This document shows positions 1 to 9,463 of a DNA stretch of 42,807 nucleotides, in pieces. The stretch is from assembly GCA_031259755.1 (NCBI GenBank), contig JAIRKY010000066.1, positions 1 to 42,807 on the forward strand, given 5' to 3'. The translations under genes were made by a program, and so were the position numbers. Numbering within the stretch: the stretch's first letter is position 1; each line of letters starts with the position of its first letter. This stretch comes from Mediterranea sp. (in: CFB group bacteria). Its GTDB lineage: Bacteria > Bacteroidota > Bacteroidia > Bacteroidales > Bacteroidaceae. Under the pieces are notes generated by a model. It had not been told where the DNA came from and did not search any database. It worked only from the letters and a program-made list of their open reading frames with translations.

Positions 1-71
1 AATACTTTGTTTTTCTTTTGCCACGTGGGACATTAATCTTAAATTTACACCAATTTTCAAAATCATAATGT

Positions 72-1160
72 ATGAAAGTCATTGTAGATAGGAAGATTCC
101 ATATATAAAAGAGGCGATCGAAGCCATAGCTGATGAAGTTGTGTATGTTTTCGGTAATGAATTTACGCCGGCATTAATAAAGGACGCAGATGCCCTGATC
201 GTTCGTACCCGCACGAAATGTAACCGTAAACTGCTCAAAAGGAGCAACGTGCAATTCATTGCCACAGCCACAATAGGTTATGACCATATTGACACCCAAT
301 ATTGTTACGAAGCGGGTATATCTTGGATAAATACGCCGGGATCGAACGCCAATTCCGTGGCTGAATATGTCGAATCGGCTCTGACCCTACTGAAGGATCG
401 TGAGATGCCCCTCAGTAAAATGAAAATGGGTATTGTCGGAGCCGGTAATGTCGGAACAAAAGTTGGCGAAAAAGCAATCACTTTTGGTATGTCCGTATTA
501 GAAAATGATCCCCCACGTGCGGCGCGGGAAGGCGGCGAACACTTTGTTACACTGGAACAGATTGCCAAAGAGTGCGATATCATTTCTTTTCATACCCCAC
601 TAATTATGAAGGGCGAATACAAAACTTACCATCTTGCAGACAAAGATTTTTTCCACTCGCTCAAAAAGAAACCGCTCATTATCAATACCGCACGGGGTGA
701 AGTGATAAACACCAAGGCCCTATTGGCTGCAATGAACGAAAGGATAGTTTCGGATGCAATCATCGACGTATGGGAAAACGAACCGCGTATTAACCGCGAA
801 TTACTAAGACAGGCGTATATTGCCACTCCTCATATTGCCGGATATTCGGCAGACGGAAAAGGAAATGCCACCCGGATGGTATTGGAAGGATTGTGCAAAC
901 ATTTTCATATAGATGCCGAGATTAAAATTAAACTACCGCGCCCGAGGATAACAGAAAAAACACTTTTCAATAACTATACTGATCTCGTTCTTGTCGCTTA
1001 CGATCCGAGGAGAGATACAATGTGGCTAAAAGAGGAACCGGGACGTTTCGAAGAATTCCGCAATAACTATCCACTGAGAAGAGAGGTAGAAATATACTAC
1101 GAAGCGTGGGAGAAATGCATCTCCAACAAATCCCTCAGGAAAAAGATAATGAAAAGATAA
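72..1160 (+). CDS. pdxB: Erythronate-4-phosphate dehydrogenase (PdxB-like)
   Basis: MKVIVDRKIPYIKEAIEAIADEVVYVFGNEFTPALIKDADALIVRTRTKC; NAD-binding GIVGAGNVGTKV; D-2-hydroxyacid dehydrogenase motifs NTARGEVINTKAL and ATPHIAGYSADGKGNAT; PdxB-type C-terminal extension. Confidence 0.9.
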   Translation: MKVIVDRKIPYIKEAIEAIADEVVYVFGNEFTPALIKDADALIVRTRTKCNRKLLKRSNVQFIATATIGYDHIDTQYCYEAGISWINTPGSNANSVAEYVESALTLLKDREMPLSKMKMGIVGAGNVGTKVGEKAITFGMSVLENDPPRAAREGGEHFVTLEQIAKECDIISFHTPLIMKGEYKTYHLADKDFFHSLKKKPLIINTARGEVINTKALLAAMNERIVSDAIIDVWENEPRINRELLRQAYIATPHIAGYSADGKGNATRMVLEGLCKHFHIDAEIKIKLPRPRITEKTLFNNYTDLVLVAYDPRRDTMWLKEEPGRFEEFRNNYPLRREVEIYYEAWEKCISNKSLRKKIMKR

Positions 1161-1308
1161 ATGTGATAATCTTCCTTAAAAGTGTGTCATAAACCATAAG
1201 GGAATAACTTCCCCATACTCGACAACTTATTATAATGCATAGTCAATATAGATTTTAGATAGCGCTCGGGATTTCAAAGTGATTGCTTTATCTTCCGGCT
1301 ATCCATTT

Positions 1309-1743
1309 CTACTTTCTTTCTTCAAGCAATTTCTTCAGAAAATCAATTTGATTTTGTTTGTCCTTCAATTGCCGCTCATAAAGAGTTTCCTTCTCTTCGT
1401 ATAATTTCTGAATCTCGTCAAGAGAACAATAATTATTATAGTCTTTTGCATGAACAGTTTGTGTATTATCTCTGGCCTCAAACGTATTATTCTCTACATA
1501 AAAAGAAACATCAGAAACATCTTCCATTTCTCTCAAGACATCAACCGGAACCTCCAAAACAATAGCCATTTTGTCCAGAAGAACTTCTTCAATAACGGAC
1601 TTCTGTTCTATTTGCGAAACTGCTTGTTGGCTCAGGCCTATTAATTGAGCTAAAGTAAACTGCTTCATTCCTCTCGATTCACGTACGCGTTTAATATTAC
1701 GCCCTTGATGTACGTTTTTCTCATGTTTGCTCTCTGCTTCCAT
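1309..1743 (-). CDS. XRE-family helix-turn-helix regulator with C-terminal coiled coil
   Basis: N-terminal HTH (RNIKRVRESRGMKQFTLAQLIGLSQQAVSQIEQKSVI); coiled-coil tail EKETLYERQLKDKQNQIDFLKKLLEERK. Confidence 0.85.
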   Translation of the reverse strand: MEAESKHEKNVHQGRNIKRVRESRGMKQFTLAQLIGLSQQAVSQIEQKSVIEEVLLDKMAIVLEVPVDVLREMEDVSDVSFYVENNTFEARDNTQTVHAKDYNNYCSLDEIQKLYEEKETLYERQLKDKQNQIDFLKKLLEERK

Positions 1744-1987
1744 AAAATAACGTATTTATCTTTTATTACGATTATAATTCTAGCCACCAAATATAGCGAA
1801 TAGTTCTGAAAACAAACGGAAAGTGAGCCATTAATTGTAAATACAAGCAGCCAACTTGTTTTTTACAAGAAATATCATTCATTCAACAAGCAAAAGACAC
1901 GCTACTTTTGTCGCAATTATAGTGGTTTGAAGGATCAGTCGCTTTCTTTCATTTGCTCAACAGACAACATATTGACACATTCTTATT

Positions 1988-3085
1988 ATGTATCACAAGA
2001 TTGATAATTTAAGGAGTCAAAGCCTGGATTTACTCCGATTCCCTTTGGCTATAGTCGTTTTAGCCAATCATTTAATAGGTAATATTAGTAGTGATGTTCC
2101 GGATAATATGCCGGATCTATATGTGTACTCTTTATTGGAAAATATCCAGAAAGCGTTCTTTTCAGGCCAATCTGTACCTGTTTATTTTTTTATCTCAGGT
2201 GTAGTTTTCTTTTTAGGTACGGATTTCAATAAAAAAACATTCATTCAAAAGCTGAAAAATAGAACCAGATCTTTGCTGATACCCTATATAATATGGAATT
2301 TAATCGGCCTTGTGTATCTTTTGTGGAGAATTTCACTCAACGCCGAGACGTCTTTATCCGTCACCCTTTCGGAGTTTTCAATAGCCCGTTTCTTCTCGGC
2401 TTTTTGGATGTTTTCAAGCGATCCTGAAGTTGCGGGATTTTACCCTGCGGATGGTCCCCTGTGGTTTATCCGGGATTTAATTATTGTGGTTTGTTTAGCT
2501 CCCATTATCTGTTTTGCGATAAAAAAGACAAAGTATTACTTTATAATACTTCTTGGTATTGCATGGTTCATACTTGGTCTTGATCACGATAATTGGATAC
2601 GTTTATGGCAATTAGCCCATGCCTTTTTCTTTTTTTCATGGGGAGCGTATATAAGTATTTGCAAACCGGATATGATCGAGTACTTCAGGCGTTTCTTCAA
2701 ATTATCCATTTTCTTGTATCTTACATTAGGGGTCTTATGTTTAATTTTTCATGATAAGCCGTTATTTAGCTATTTAAAATCATGTAATATAATTGTCGGA
2801 CTGTTTTTTGCTTATAATTTATCGGCAGGATTGTTGAAAAAGAATATACTGAAAGTCAGCAAATTCCTATCATCATCCAGCTTTTATATTTATGTCTCGC
2901 ATACATTTTTAATAGGTGGGATTAGGAGAGTAATGACGATAATTTTTAATCCTCAAACCGGTTATGATTTCGTTATTGTATTTTTTGCTTCATTGGTATG
3001 TATTGTCGCAATATTATTAATCACATTCTATTTACTAAATAAATATTGTAGTTTCGGATTGAAGATTTTAATGGGGAAGAAATAA
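1988..3085 (+). CDS. Acyltransferase family 3 membrane protein
   Basis: SLDLLRFPLAIVVLANHL start, many TM helices, DGPLWFIRDLIIV and SHTFLIGG motifs typical of Acyl_transf_3. Confidence 0.8.
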   Translation: MYHKIDNLRSQSLDLLRFPLAIVVLANHLIGNISSDVPDNMPDLYVYSLLENIQKAFFSGQSVPVYFFISGVVFFLGTDFNKKTFIQKLKNRTRSLLIPYIIWNLIGLVYLLWRISLNAETSLSVTLSEFSIARFFSAFWMFSSDPEVAGFYPADGPLWFIRDLIIVVCLAPIICFAIKKTKYYFIILLGIAWFILGLDHDNWIRLWQLAHAFFFFSWGAYISICKPDMIEYFRRFFKLSIFLYLTLGVLCLIFHDKPLFSYLKSCNIIVGLFFAYNLSAGLLKKNILKVSKFLSSSSFYIYVSHTFLIGGIRRVMTIIFNPQTGYDFVIVFFASLVCIVAILLITFYLLNKYCSFGLKILMGKK

Positions 3086-3093
3086 TGCCTGGT

Positions 3094-4260
3094 TCATGCG
3101 GTATCAAAAAGATTTCCCCAAGGGTAACTTCCGGGTTTGAGCGTTATGGTAATACCCGGATTCTTGGCGGGCGCCATTCGAATTACTCCATGGGTGACTT
3201 CACATTCTATACTGAATATATTCCAGGCTGTACGTTTAAGGATTGAAAAGGCGGTTGCTCCTCCTTCAATGATTAATTCTTGTGGGATACGTTCGGATAA
3301 GAGCGCTGCGACAGCTTTTCCCATTTCTTCCCTTAATCTCAGAGCAATATCTCTACCTTTTCTGGGGGGATGATTAATGTAAAGGATCAGTGAGTCGTGC
3401 TTGGCGTATGCTCTTTTCAGTTTTTCGATCCATTGTTCGGGCGCTTCCCTGTAAAAAAGAACCGCGGGTATGTTGTATTGAACGATGTCCTGGCGTTGAA
3501 TATAGCTAAAGTCTGCCGGCGGCTTGCTGTTCGTACTTCCCAGAATGATTAACGCATGTTTGCTTTGTATACCTTCGAATGGCGCGTGCGCGTCTACATT
3601 ATATCCCCTGGCGATAAGCCAGGCGGTAAAAAAGTCTGCTCCTCCCGCGGCTAATATTCCTTCTTTTATTTCTCCGGCTCGCCGTTTGACGTCCTCTACC
3701 GTGGCGGCTTCCGCTACATATAAGCCCCTTTCTCCCATACTTCTTTGGAGTATGAGTATCTTGCCGCTGTGTTTATGGAAAAGCAGCTTTGAGACATCGG
3801 CTGTTGTTACCGGAAATTCGGGATCGTTCGCAAAGATGGTTTTGTTCAGGGGTGTTTTGTTGATGTAGTACATCCCTTTTTCTATGGTTCGTCCCCGGCT
3901 TGGGTTCTGTGGGAGTAACAGGGCGCGTGTGATCCCGGTGATCTCCATCAATGTTCTTAGTTCGATGGCGATATGGCCTCTTAATATCGAATCTGTTTTC
4001 TTAAAGATATGGGTACACCCCATGTTCTTAATGGCATTGGCTATCCGGGTTGTTTCTTCAACGGCTTCCGCTTCAGTCATGGAACGGGTGTCCGTGGCAA
4101 AAACCAACATGTCGCATTGTTCCGGGCAAGCGACGGTTTCTTCTCCTCTATACATGGTCAGGTTCACCCGAAAGCCGAATCGCCAACCAATACCTGCGAT
4201 TTCGGCTGCTCCGGTGATATCGTCGGCAATGACGATCAGTTGACAGTTGGCAGATGGCAT
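3094..4260 (-). CDS. Four-carbon acid sugar kinase (DUF1537 / DtnK-OtnK-like)
   Basis: N-terminal IVIADDITGAAEIAG, FKKTDSILRGHIAIEL, LLLPQNPSRGRTIEKGMYYINKTPLNKT; C-terminal IIEGGATAFSILKR and PGSYPWG. Confidence 0.88.
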   Translation of the reverse strand: MPSANCQLIVIADDITGAAEIAGIGWRFGFRVNLTMYRGEETVACPEQCDMLVFATDTRSMTEAEAVEETTRIANAIKNMGCTHIFKKTDSILRGHIAIELRTLMEITGITRALLLPQNPSRGRTIEKGMYYINKTPLNKTIFANDPEFPVTTADVSKLLFHKHSGKILILQRSMGERGLYVAEAATVEDVKRRAGEIKEGILAAGGADFFTAWLIARGYNVDAHAPFEGIQSKHALIILGSTNSKPPADFSYIQRQDIVQYNIPAVLFYREAPEQWIEKLKRAYAKHDSLILYINHPPRKGRDIALRLREEMGKAVAALLSERIPQELIIEGGATAFSILKRTAWNIFSIECEVTHGVIRMAPAKNPGITITLKPGSYPWGNLFDTA

Positions 4261-4288
4261 TGTTTATACTTTATTATATTTTGGGAAC

Positions 4289-5335
4289 TTAACTGCCTTG
4301 GCGTATGGCTTGCAACTTGGTTATCGCCATACGTGTAGCATAGTCAATGGATAATAGCATGGCGTCCGGGCTTGCTATTCCTTTTCCGGCTACGTCGAAT
4401 GCTGTTCCGTGGTCTACCGATACACGGATGATGGGTAGTCCCAAAGTGATGTTTACACCTTGAACACTGCTCATTCTTCCGGTTTCGGGATCCCAGTTAA
4501 AGCCTACTACTTTAAATGGAATGTGTCCCTGATCATGATACATAGCTACACAGCCATCGTATTGTCCACACTTCGCTTTGGCAAACAGGGTGTCGGGGGG
4601 TATAGGACCATCCACGTTGTACCCCGTGTTCTTTAGCTCGTTTACTGCCGGGATGATTTCTTTTTCTTCTTCCCAGCCGAACAATCCGTTGTCGCTTGAG
4701 TGCGGGTTTAACCCTGCAATGCCGATGCGTGGGTTTTCAATGCCAAACTGCTTGCAGGCATCCGCCATGAGTTGGGTAACGTCGATAATGCGTTGTTTTT
4801 TCACCTTGTCGCAAGCTTCACGCAAGGAGACGTGTGTCGAAACATGGATCACTCTCAGGAATTCGTCGGCCAACAGCATGGCATATTTGCTTGTTCCCGT
4901 GAAGTGGGCATATATCTCCGTATGCCCGTCGAAATGATGCTCCGCCAAGTTCAACGCTTCCTTATTGATGGGCGCCGTAACTGTTCCATCCACTTCTTTG
5001 TTCATGGCCAGTTCGATAGCTGTCTTGATGGACAGGAAGGCGGCGTCTCCTGCTTTAGCAGACACTTTACCATATTCCAATTGATCTAATCCGGTATAGT
5101 TCAGGTCATAAACATCTATACATCCATATTCGAATCCGGCATCGGAAACCTTGCCGATAGGATGGATATGCATGGATAGCCCGGTTGTTTTGATCGCTTT
5201 ACGCATCACTCCGGCGTCGGCAATAACCAGTGGGTTGCACCGGTCATATATTTTTTTCTTGTCGAGGGCTTTCACTACGATCTCAGGGCCTATGCCTGCG
5301 GGGTCGCCCATGGTAATGGCTAATGTCGGCTTCAT
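4289..5335 (-). CDS. PdxA-family 4-phospho acid-sugar dehydrogenase (PdxA2-like)
   Basis: MKPTLAITMGDPAGIGPEI, GHTEIYAHFTG, MYHDQGHIPFKV, RVSVDHGTAFDVAGKGIA; adjacent to the DUF1537 kinase, favouring PdxA2 over biosynthetic PdxA. Confidence 0.88.
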   Translation of the reverse strand: MKPTLAITMGDPAGIGPEIVVKALDKKKIYDRCNPLVIADAGVMRKAIKTTGLSMHIHPIGKVSDAGFEYGCIDVYDLNYTGLDQLEYGKVSAKAGDAAFLSIKTAIELAMNKEVDGTVTAPINKEALNLAEHHFDGHTEIYAHFTGTSKYAMLLADEFLRVIHVSTHVSLREACDKVKKQRIIDVTQLMADACKQFGIENPRIGIAGLNPHSSDNGLFGWEEEKEIIPAVNELKNTGYNVDGPIPPDTLFAKAKCGQYDGCVAMYHDQGHIPFKVVGFNWDPETGRMSSVQGVNITLGLPIIRVSVDHGTAFDVAGKGIASPDAMLLSIDYATRMAITKLQAIRQGS

Positions 5336-5388
5336 TCTTAAATTGAGATTTGAAAGTTAAGTACGATCTTATAATTTTGCTGAACTAC

Positions 5389-8127
5389 TTAGTATAAATT
5401 ACGATATATTTCCCGTGCGTCCTTTTCGGTTACTTCTCTGGGGTTATTTTTCAGCAGCCGTTGTACTTGCATGGCAGCTTCGGCCATGTGATTGACCGCG
5501 CTTTCCGGAACGCCGATCTCTGTTAGCTTAGTGGGTATGCCGCACTCTTTGGATAGCCGGGTAATGAAGTCTACGCCTTTTTCGGCTGTTTCTTCATCTG
5601 TCCCTCCCGGGGTTACGCCGCATGCCAAAGCTATATCGGCAAACTTGCGGACGTCCGAACTACGGTTAAAGCGCATGACGGAGGGTAAAAGTATGGCGTT
5701 TGCCAGGCCGTGCGAAATATGAAATTCGCCGCCAAGCGGGTAGGAGAGTGCATGTACGGCGGCAGTATTGACAGGCCCCAGGCAAATGCCGCCATAGTAA
5801 CTTCCCAACATAAGAGCTTCGCGGGCTTCGATGTCTTTTCCGTCTTTTACGGCGCGTAGCAGATTTGCCGCGATCAGTTCAATACCTTTTCGGGCATACA
5901 TGTCAATGACCGGATGGGCAAACTTATTGGTATAAGCTTCGATGCAGTGTGTCAGTGCATCCATGCCCGTCTCGGCGGTCACTTTCGGCGGAACGGTTAC
6001 CGTGAGTTGCGGGTCGAGATATGCCGCATCGGCTACAAGGTAAGGGCTTACGATCCCTTTTTTCAGTTTATCTGTTTCGTCAAGCAAAATGACATTGGGC
6101 GATACTTCGCTTCCTGTTCCCGCGGTGGTTGGTAAGCAGGCCAGCCAACGCTTACGGCTTTTCAGGTATCCTGTTCCGAAGATGTCTTCCGCCTTTTGAT
6201 CGCTTCCGATAAGCGCGGCGGTCAGTTTCGCCGTGTCCAGTACGCTACCGCCTCCTATGCCAACAACACTGTCGGCGTCAAATCGGCGGGCTTCATCCAG
6301 CACAATATAGAAATCTTTTACGGAGGGTTCTTGCAATACCTTATCAAAAATGCAGATGGCTACTCCGTTCACTTTCAACTTCCGAATGGCCTCTTCGATC
6401 AGAGGCAGGATAGGAGGAGTAGTGAGCAGGAATAGTCTCTTTAATCCCGATGCTGAATAATCATTGCAGAATTGTGCGATACATCCTGTACCGAACACGA
6501 CTTTCCGCGGTTGCAAAAGAACTACAGCCTCACCCCGACCCTCTTCAAAGGAGAGGGAGCTTTTTTTCTTCTCTTTCCGTTTCTCGAGGAAGCCGTAAAT
6601 AGTCAAGTCTTTATCGGCAAAGGGGGCCTTGAAGAAGAAACTGGCGAAATATCCTACGACAAACAGTACGATGTGACTATAAACTCCCAGCATGTATTTG
6701 TGGTGTTTGAAGTTCCAATCGCCTAAATCAAGTAGCGCCCGGCTGCCTTGCCCGTCGCCGAAATCGAATTTGGTTGAGGTCAGCATGGCGTAAGCTGTAA
6801 ACAATACGGCAGCGGCAATACCCACATACAGACCTTGCTTGTTGGCGCGGCGGCTCAATAGCCCGAGTAGAAAAAGGCCGACGATACCGGCGGAGAAGAT
6901 GGCATATAACTCAAAGACAATGCCTAATACTCCCTCGCCTCCCCAATGGGCATAGATCAGCGCTACTCCAATGGCGGCTACCCCGGACAGAAGTACAAGT
7001 ACACGTGCCAGGCGCAAGCGTTGTTTATCGGTACTTTCAGGTTTGAACCGGACGTAATAGTCTTCCACGCCGATAGCTGCCAGGCAGTTCATGTCGGAGT
7101 CGAGGCTGGATATGGCGGTGGCGATCAGGGCTGCCAGAATAAGTCCCAGTATTCCCGTCGGTAGCTCCGTGGCCATGAAATAAGGGAATACAGCATCAGC
7201 TTTGATCCCTTCGGGAAGTGATGATCCGGCGATTTGATAATAGGCGAATAATCCTGTACCGATGAACATGAATAATGTCCAGACAGGTACACTCATGAAT
7301 ACGCCAATGTATGCCGCTTTTTTGGCTTCCTTGTCGTTTTTCGCAGCCAGATAGCGTTGAACGATCGTTTGGTCTGTACCATATTTCTGGATGGCATAGA
7401 AAATGCCATTGAATACCATAACGATGAAGGTGAGCTGTGTCAGATCCCAGTCATACGGGCCAAAACTGATCTTGTTGAAATCAATGGCTGTGTTGATTAC
7501 GCTCGCCGGGCCTCCCTCTGGTTTGAACAGAAGGAGCAATGCGCAGATGATCCCGCCGCCGATGAGCAGGAATCCCTGGATGACATCCATCCAGATCACC
7601 CCTTCCATGCCTCCGAGTAGCGTGAGCAGTATGATGGCGACCCCCAGTACGATGATGATCGTCTGAATATCAATGCCAAGGAAAGGAGATACGGCCAGCG
7701 CCACGAGGAAGAACACGGTTCCCATTTTCGAGAAATGTGTCAGAACGAAAGCTATTGAACCGTATATACGTGCGAAGAGCCCGAAACGTTGTTCAAAATA
7801 CTCGTATGTGCTGAGTTTGATCACACGGCGGAAGAGCGGTACGATGATCCAGATCAGGCCTATCAATACGATCGGAACCATTAATCCCTGAACCAGAAGT
7901 ATCCAGTTGCCTGCGTATGCTGCTCCCGGATAAGCCAGGAATGTTACACTACTGATCAGTGTAGCGAAGATGGATATCCCGATGGCCCATGCAGGGATCT
8001 TTCCGCTTCCGGCAAAATAGTTCTCCGTATTTTTCTGCCGGCGTGAGAAGTAAAGTCCCACACCGATAGCCAGCGCTACCGATACGATAATGATCGTAAA
8101 ATCTATCCAGTGGAGTGTTTGTTCCAT
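5389..8127 (-). CDS. Fusion: N-terminal sodium/solute symporter (SSS) plus C-terminal iron-containing alcohol dehydrogenase
   Basis: Residues ~1-520 multi-TM SSS with NTENYFAGSGKIPAWAIGISIFATLISSVTFLAYPG; residues ~535-912 Fe-ADH with VVFGTGCIAQF, VGIGGGSVLDTAKL, PTTAGTGSEVSP and metal-ligand segments VADAAYLDP, TGMDALTHCIEAY, HALSYPLGGEFHISHG; a single uninterrupted ORF. Confidence 0.9.
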   Translation of the reverse strand: MEQTLHWIDFTIIIVSVALAIGVGLYFSRRQKNTENYFAGSGKIPAWAIGISIFATLISSVTFLAYPGAAYAGNWILLVQGLMVPIVLIGLIWIIVPLFRRVIKLSTYEYFEQRFGLFARIYGSIAFVLTHFSKMGTVFFLVALAVSPFLGIDIQTIIIVLGVAIILLTLLGGMEGVIWMDVIQGFLLIGGGIICALLLLFKPEGGPASVINTAIDFNKISFGPYDWDLTQLTFIVMVFNGIFYAIQKYGTDQTIVQRYLAAKNDKEAKKAAYIGVFMSVPVWTLFMFIGTGLFAYYQIAGSSLPEGIKADAVFPYFMATELPTGILGLILAALIATAISSLDSDMNCLAAIGVEDYYVRFKPESTDKQRLRLARVLVLLSGVAAIGVALIYAHWGGEGVLGIVFELYAIFSAGIVGLFLLGLLSRRANKQGLYVGIAAAVLFTAYAMLTSTKFDFGDGQGSRALLDLGDWNFKHHKYMLGVYSHIVLFVVGYFASFFFKAPFADKDLTIYGFLEKRKEKKKSSLSFEEGRGEAVVLLQPRKVVFGTGCIAQFCNDYSASGLKRLFLLTTPPILPLIEEAIRKLKVNGVAICIFDKVLQEPSVKDFYIVLDEARRFDADSVVGIGGGSVLDTAKLTAALIGSDQKAEDIFGTGYLKSRKRWLACLPTTAGTGSEVSPNVILLDETDKLKKGIVSPYLVADAAYLDPQLTVTVPPKVTAETGMDALTHCIEAYTNKFAHPVIDMYARKGIELIAANLLRAVKDGKDIEAREALMLGSYYGGICLGPVNTAAVHALSYPLGGEFHISHGLANAILLPSVMRFNRSSDVRKFADIALACGVTPGGTDEETAEKGVDFITRLSKECGIPTKLTEIGVPESAVNHMAEAAMQVQRLLKNNPREVTEKDAREIYRNLY
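6526..6562 (-). repeat. Hairpin-containing dispersed-type repeat embedded in frame in the linker of the SSS/Fe-ADH fusion
   Basis: Minus-strand AGCTCCCTCTCCTTTGAAGAGGGTCGGGGTGAGGCT with CCCTCT/AGAGGG stem; resembles a motif I recall between genes in Bacteroidales genomes. Confidence 0.6.
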
Positions 8128-8157
8128 GATATAAAAATCAAATCAGATAAAGTTATA

Positions 8158-8211
8158 ATACTTGCATCCCCAAGAGATGACCCTTCACTACGTTCAGGAT
8201 GACGCAAGTAT
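8158..8211. repeat. Inverted-repeat element between the symporter fusion and the aldolase gene
   Basis: Arms ATACTTGC (8158-8165) and GCAAGTAT (8204-8211); core GTCATCCTGAACGTAGTGAAGGGTCATC on the minus strand; supplies the stop codon of the aldolase gene. Confidence 0.55.
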
Positions 8212-9156
8212 GGTTGAATTTAATATTTTCTTTTCTTCCTCCACGCTAACTTGTGTCAACGGTGCAAGCATATAGGGTTGGCAGAGGTTCTTTGTTCCCA
8301 TCATGACTTTCAGGGCTGCCAGTGATTCACCCAATGTACGTCCTTCCTGATAGATGCGAGCGATCTTGTCTGTTTTCTCTTGCAGGTCATTCGCTTTCTG
8401 TATGTCACCTGAAACGGCAGCGTTATATAATTCGGCAAACATGTCCGGGACGAAATTGCCTGTGCTGGGAACGATGCCGTCTGCTCCATTCAACAGGCTG
8501 TTTGCCGATTGTGCGGCCCATCCGCAGAAGTAAGCGAAGCCGGAGTTGTTACGTGAGATCGCCAAACATTCTTTCATGCGCTCCAGGTCACGTTCCGAAT
8601 CTTTCAGTCCAACGATGTTAGGGTGTGTGCTGAGGCGTTTTATAATTTCAACCGGAATGCTCGTATGTGTTGTCGCCTTGATATTATAAAGCATGAGCGG
8701 GGCAGTGATGTTGTCGGCCAATGTCTTGTAGTAGTTGTACATTTGTTCATCCGTCAAGGCATAGTAGCCGGGCAGGGTGGCAACGATGACATCGGCCCCG
8801 AGTTTGTGGTATTCGTTTGCCGTCCGGATATGCTCGCTTACGCAACAGCCGCTCAGCCCGGCATAAATGATTATTGCGGAAACGTTCCGCCGCGAGGTTG
8901 AGGCAACGCGCTCCTTCGGGTTCTCCATACGGGATACTGCTGCGCGGGCGGCTTCCACTGCGATTTTAACGAACAGAAGTCCTTGCCCGGGCGATACGGA
9001 ATTACCTTCGCCGGTTGTACCCATAAGCAACGGGTGGATATTGTGTTCAGCAAAAAGTTCAATAATTTTATCGACTGCCGTAACGTCTATCGCTCCTTGC
9101 TCTGTGACGGGAGTGATCATCGGAACAACGACTCCTCTGTATTTGCTATCTTTCAT
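8194..9156 (-). CDS. Dihydrodipicolinate synthase/N-acetylneuraminate lyase family aldolase
   Basis: LLMGTTGEGNSVS motif, catalytic Tyr region LMLYNIKATTHTSIP, Schiff-base Lys region IVGLKDSERD, NGADGIVPSTGNFVPDMFAEL. Confidence 0.88.
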   Translation of the reverse strand: MKDSKYRGVVVPMITPVTEQGAIDVTAVDKIIELFAEHNIHPLLMGTTGEGNSVSPGQGLLFVKIAVEAARAAVSRMENPKERVASTSRRNVSAIIIYAGLSGCCVSEHIRTANEYHKLGADVIVATLPGYYALTDEQMYNYYKTLADNITAPLMLYNIKATTHTSIPVEIIKRLSTHPNIVGLKDSERDLERMKECLAISRNNSGFAYFCGWAAQSANSLLNGADGIVPSTGNFVPDMFAELYNAAVSGDIQKANDLQEKTDKIARIYQEGRTLGESLAALKVMMGTKNLCQPYMLAPLTQVSVEEEKKILNSTILASS

Positions 9157-9427
9157 CTGAACGGAATATATTGTAGTTGGAATAAGTACAAGTTAGCATT
9201 CCCGCGCTATATTATAGTATATATTGAATTTTAATCCATACCTAAGACGAAAAAACAGGTATTTAGTACTCATCGGCAAGTCACCGGTTGCTGTCTGGAG
9301 AAACTGTTTTTCCGGTCAACTTTTCTATGGTAAAGCATCCGCCGTTAATCGTTATTCTATATAAATGTTAAGATTGAAGTTCGAATTCTTAAACCATGTT
9401 ATAAGAGGATCGTTTTCGCACACGACG

Positions 9428-9458
9428 TTTGCAGATTTGAGAAAAGTCCATATCTTTG
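9428..9458 (+). promoter_or_regulatory. Bacteroidetes-type promoter for the candidate sRNA
   Basis: TTTG at 9428-9431, 19-bp spacer, TATCTTTG (TAnnTTTG) at 9451-9458. Confidence 0.65.
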
Positions 9459-9463
9459 CATCA

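Noticed and set aside
4289-5335. Biosynthetic PdxA for pyridoxal phosphate, given pdxB at the left edge
   Set aside because: It lies in a catabolic operon with a DUF1537 kinase, which fits PdxA2; pdxB is several kb away on the other strand. A phylogeny would be needed to be sure.
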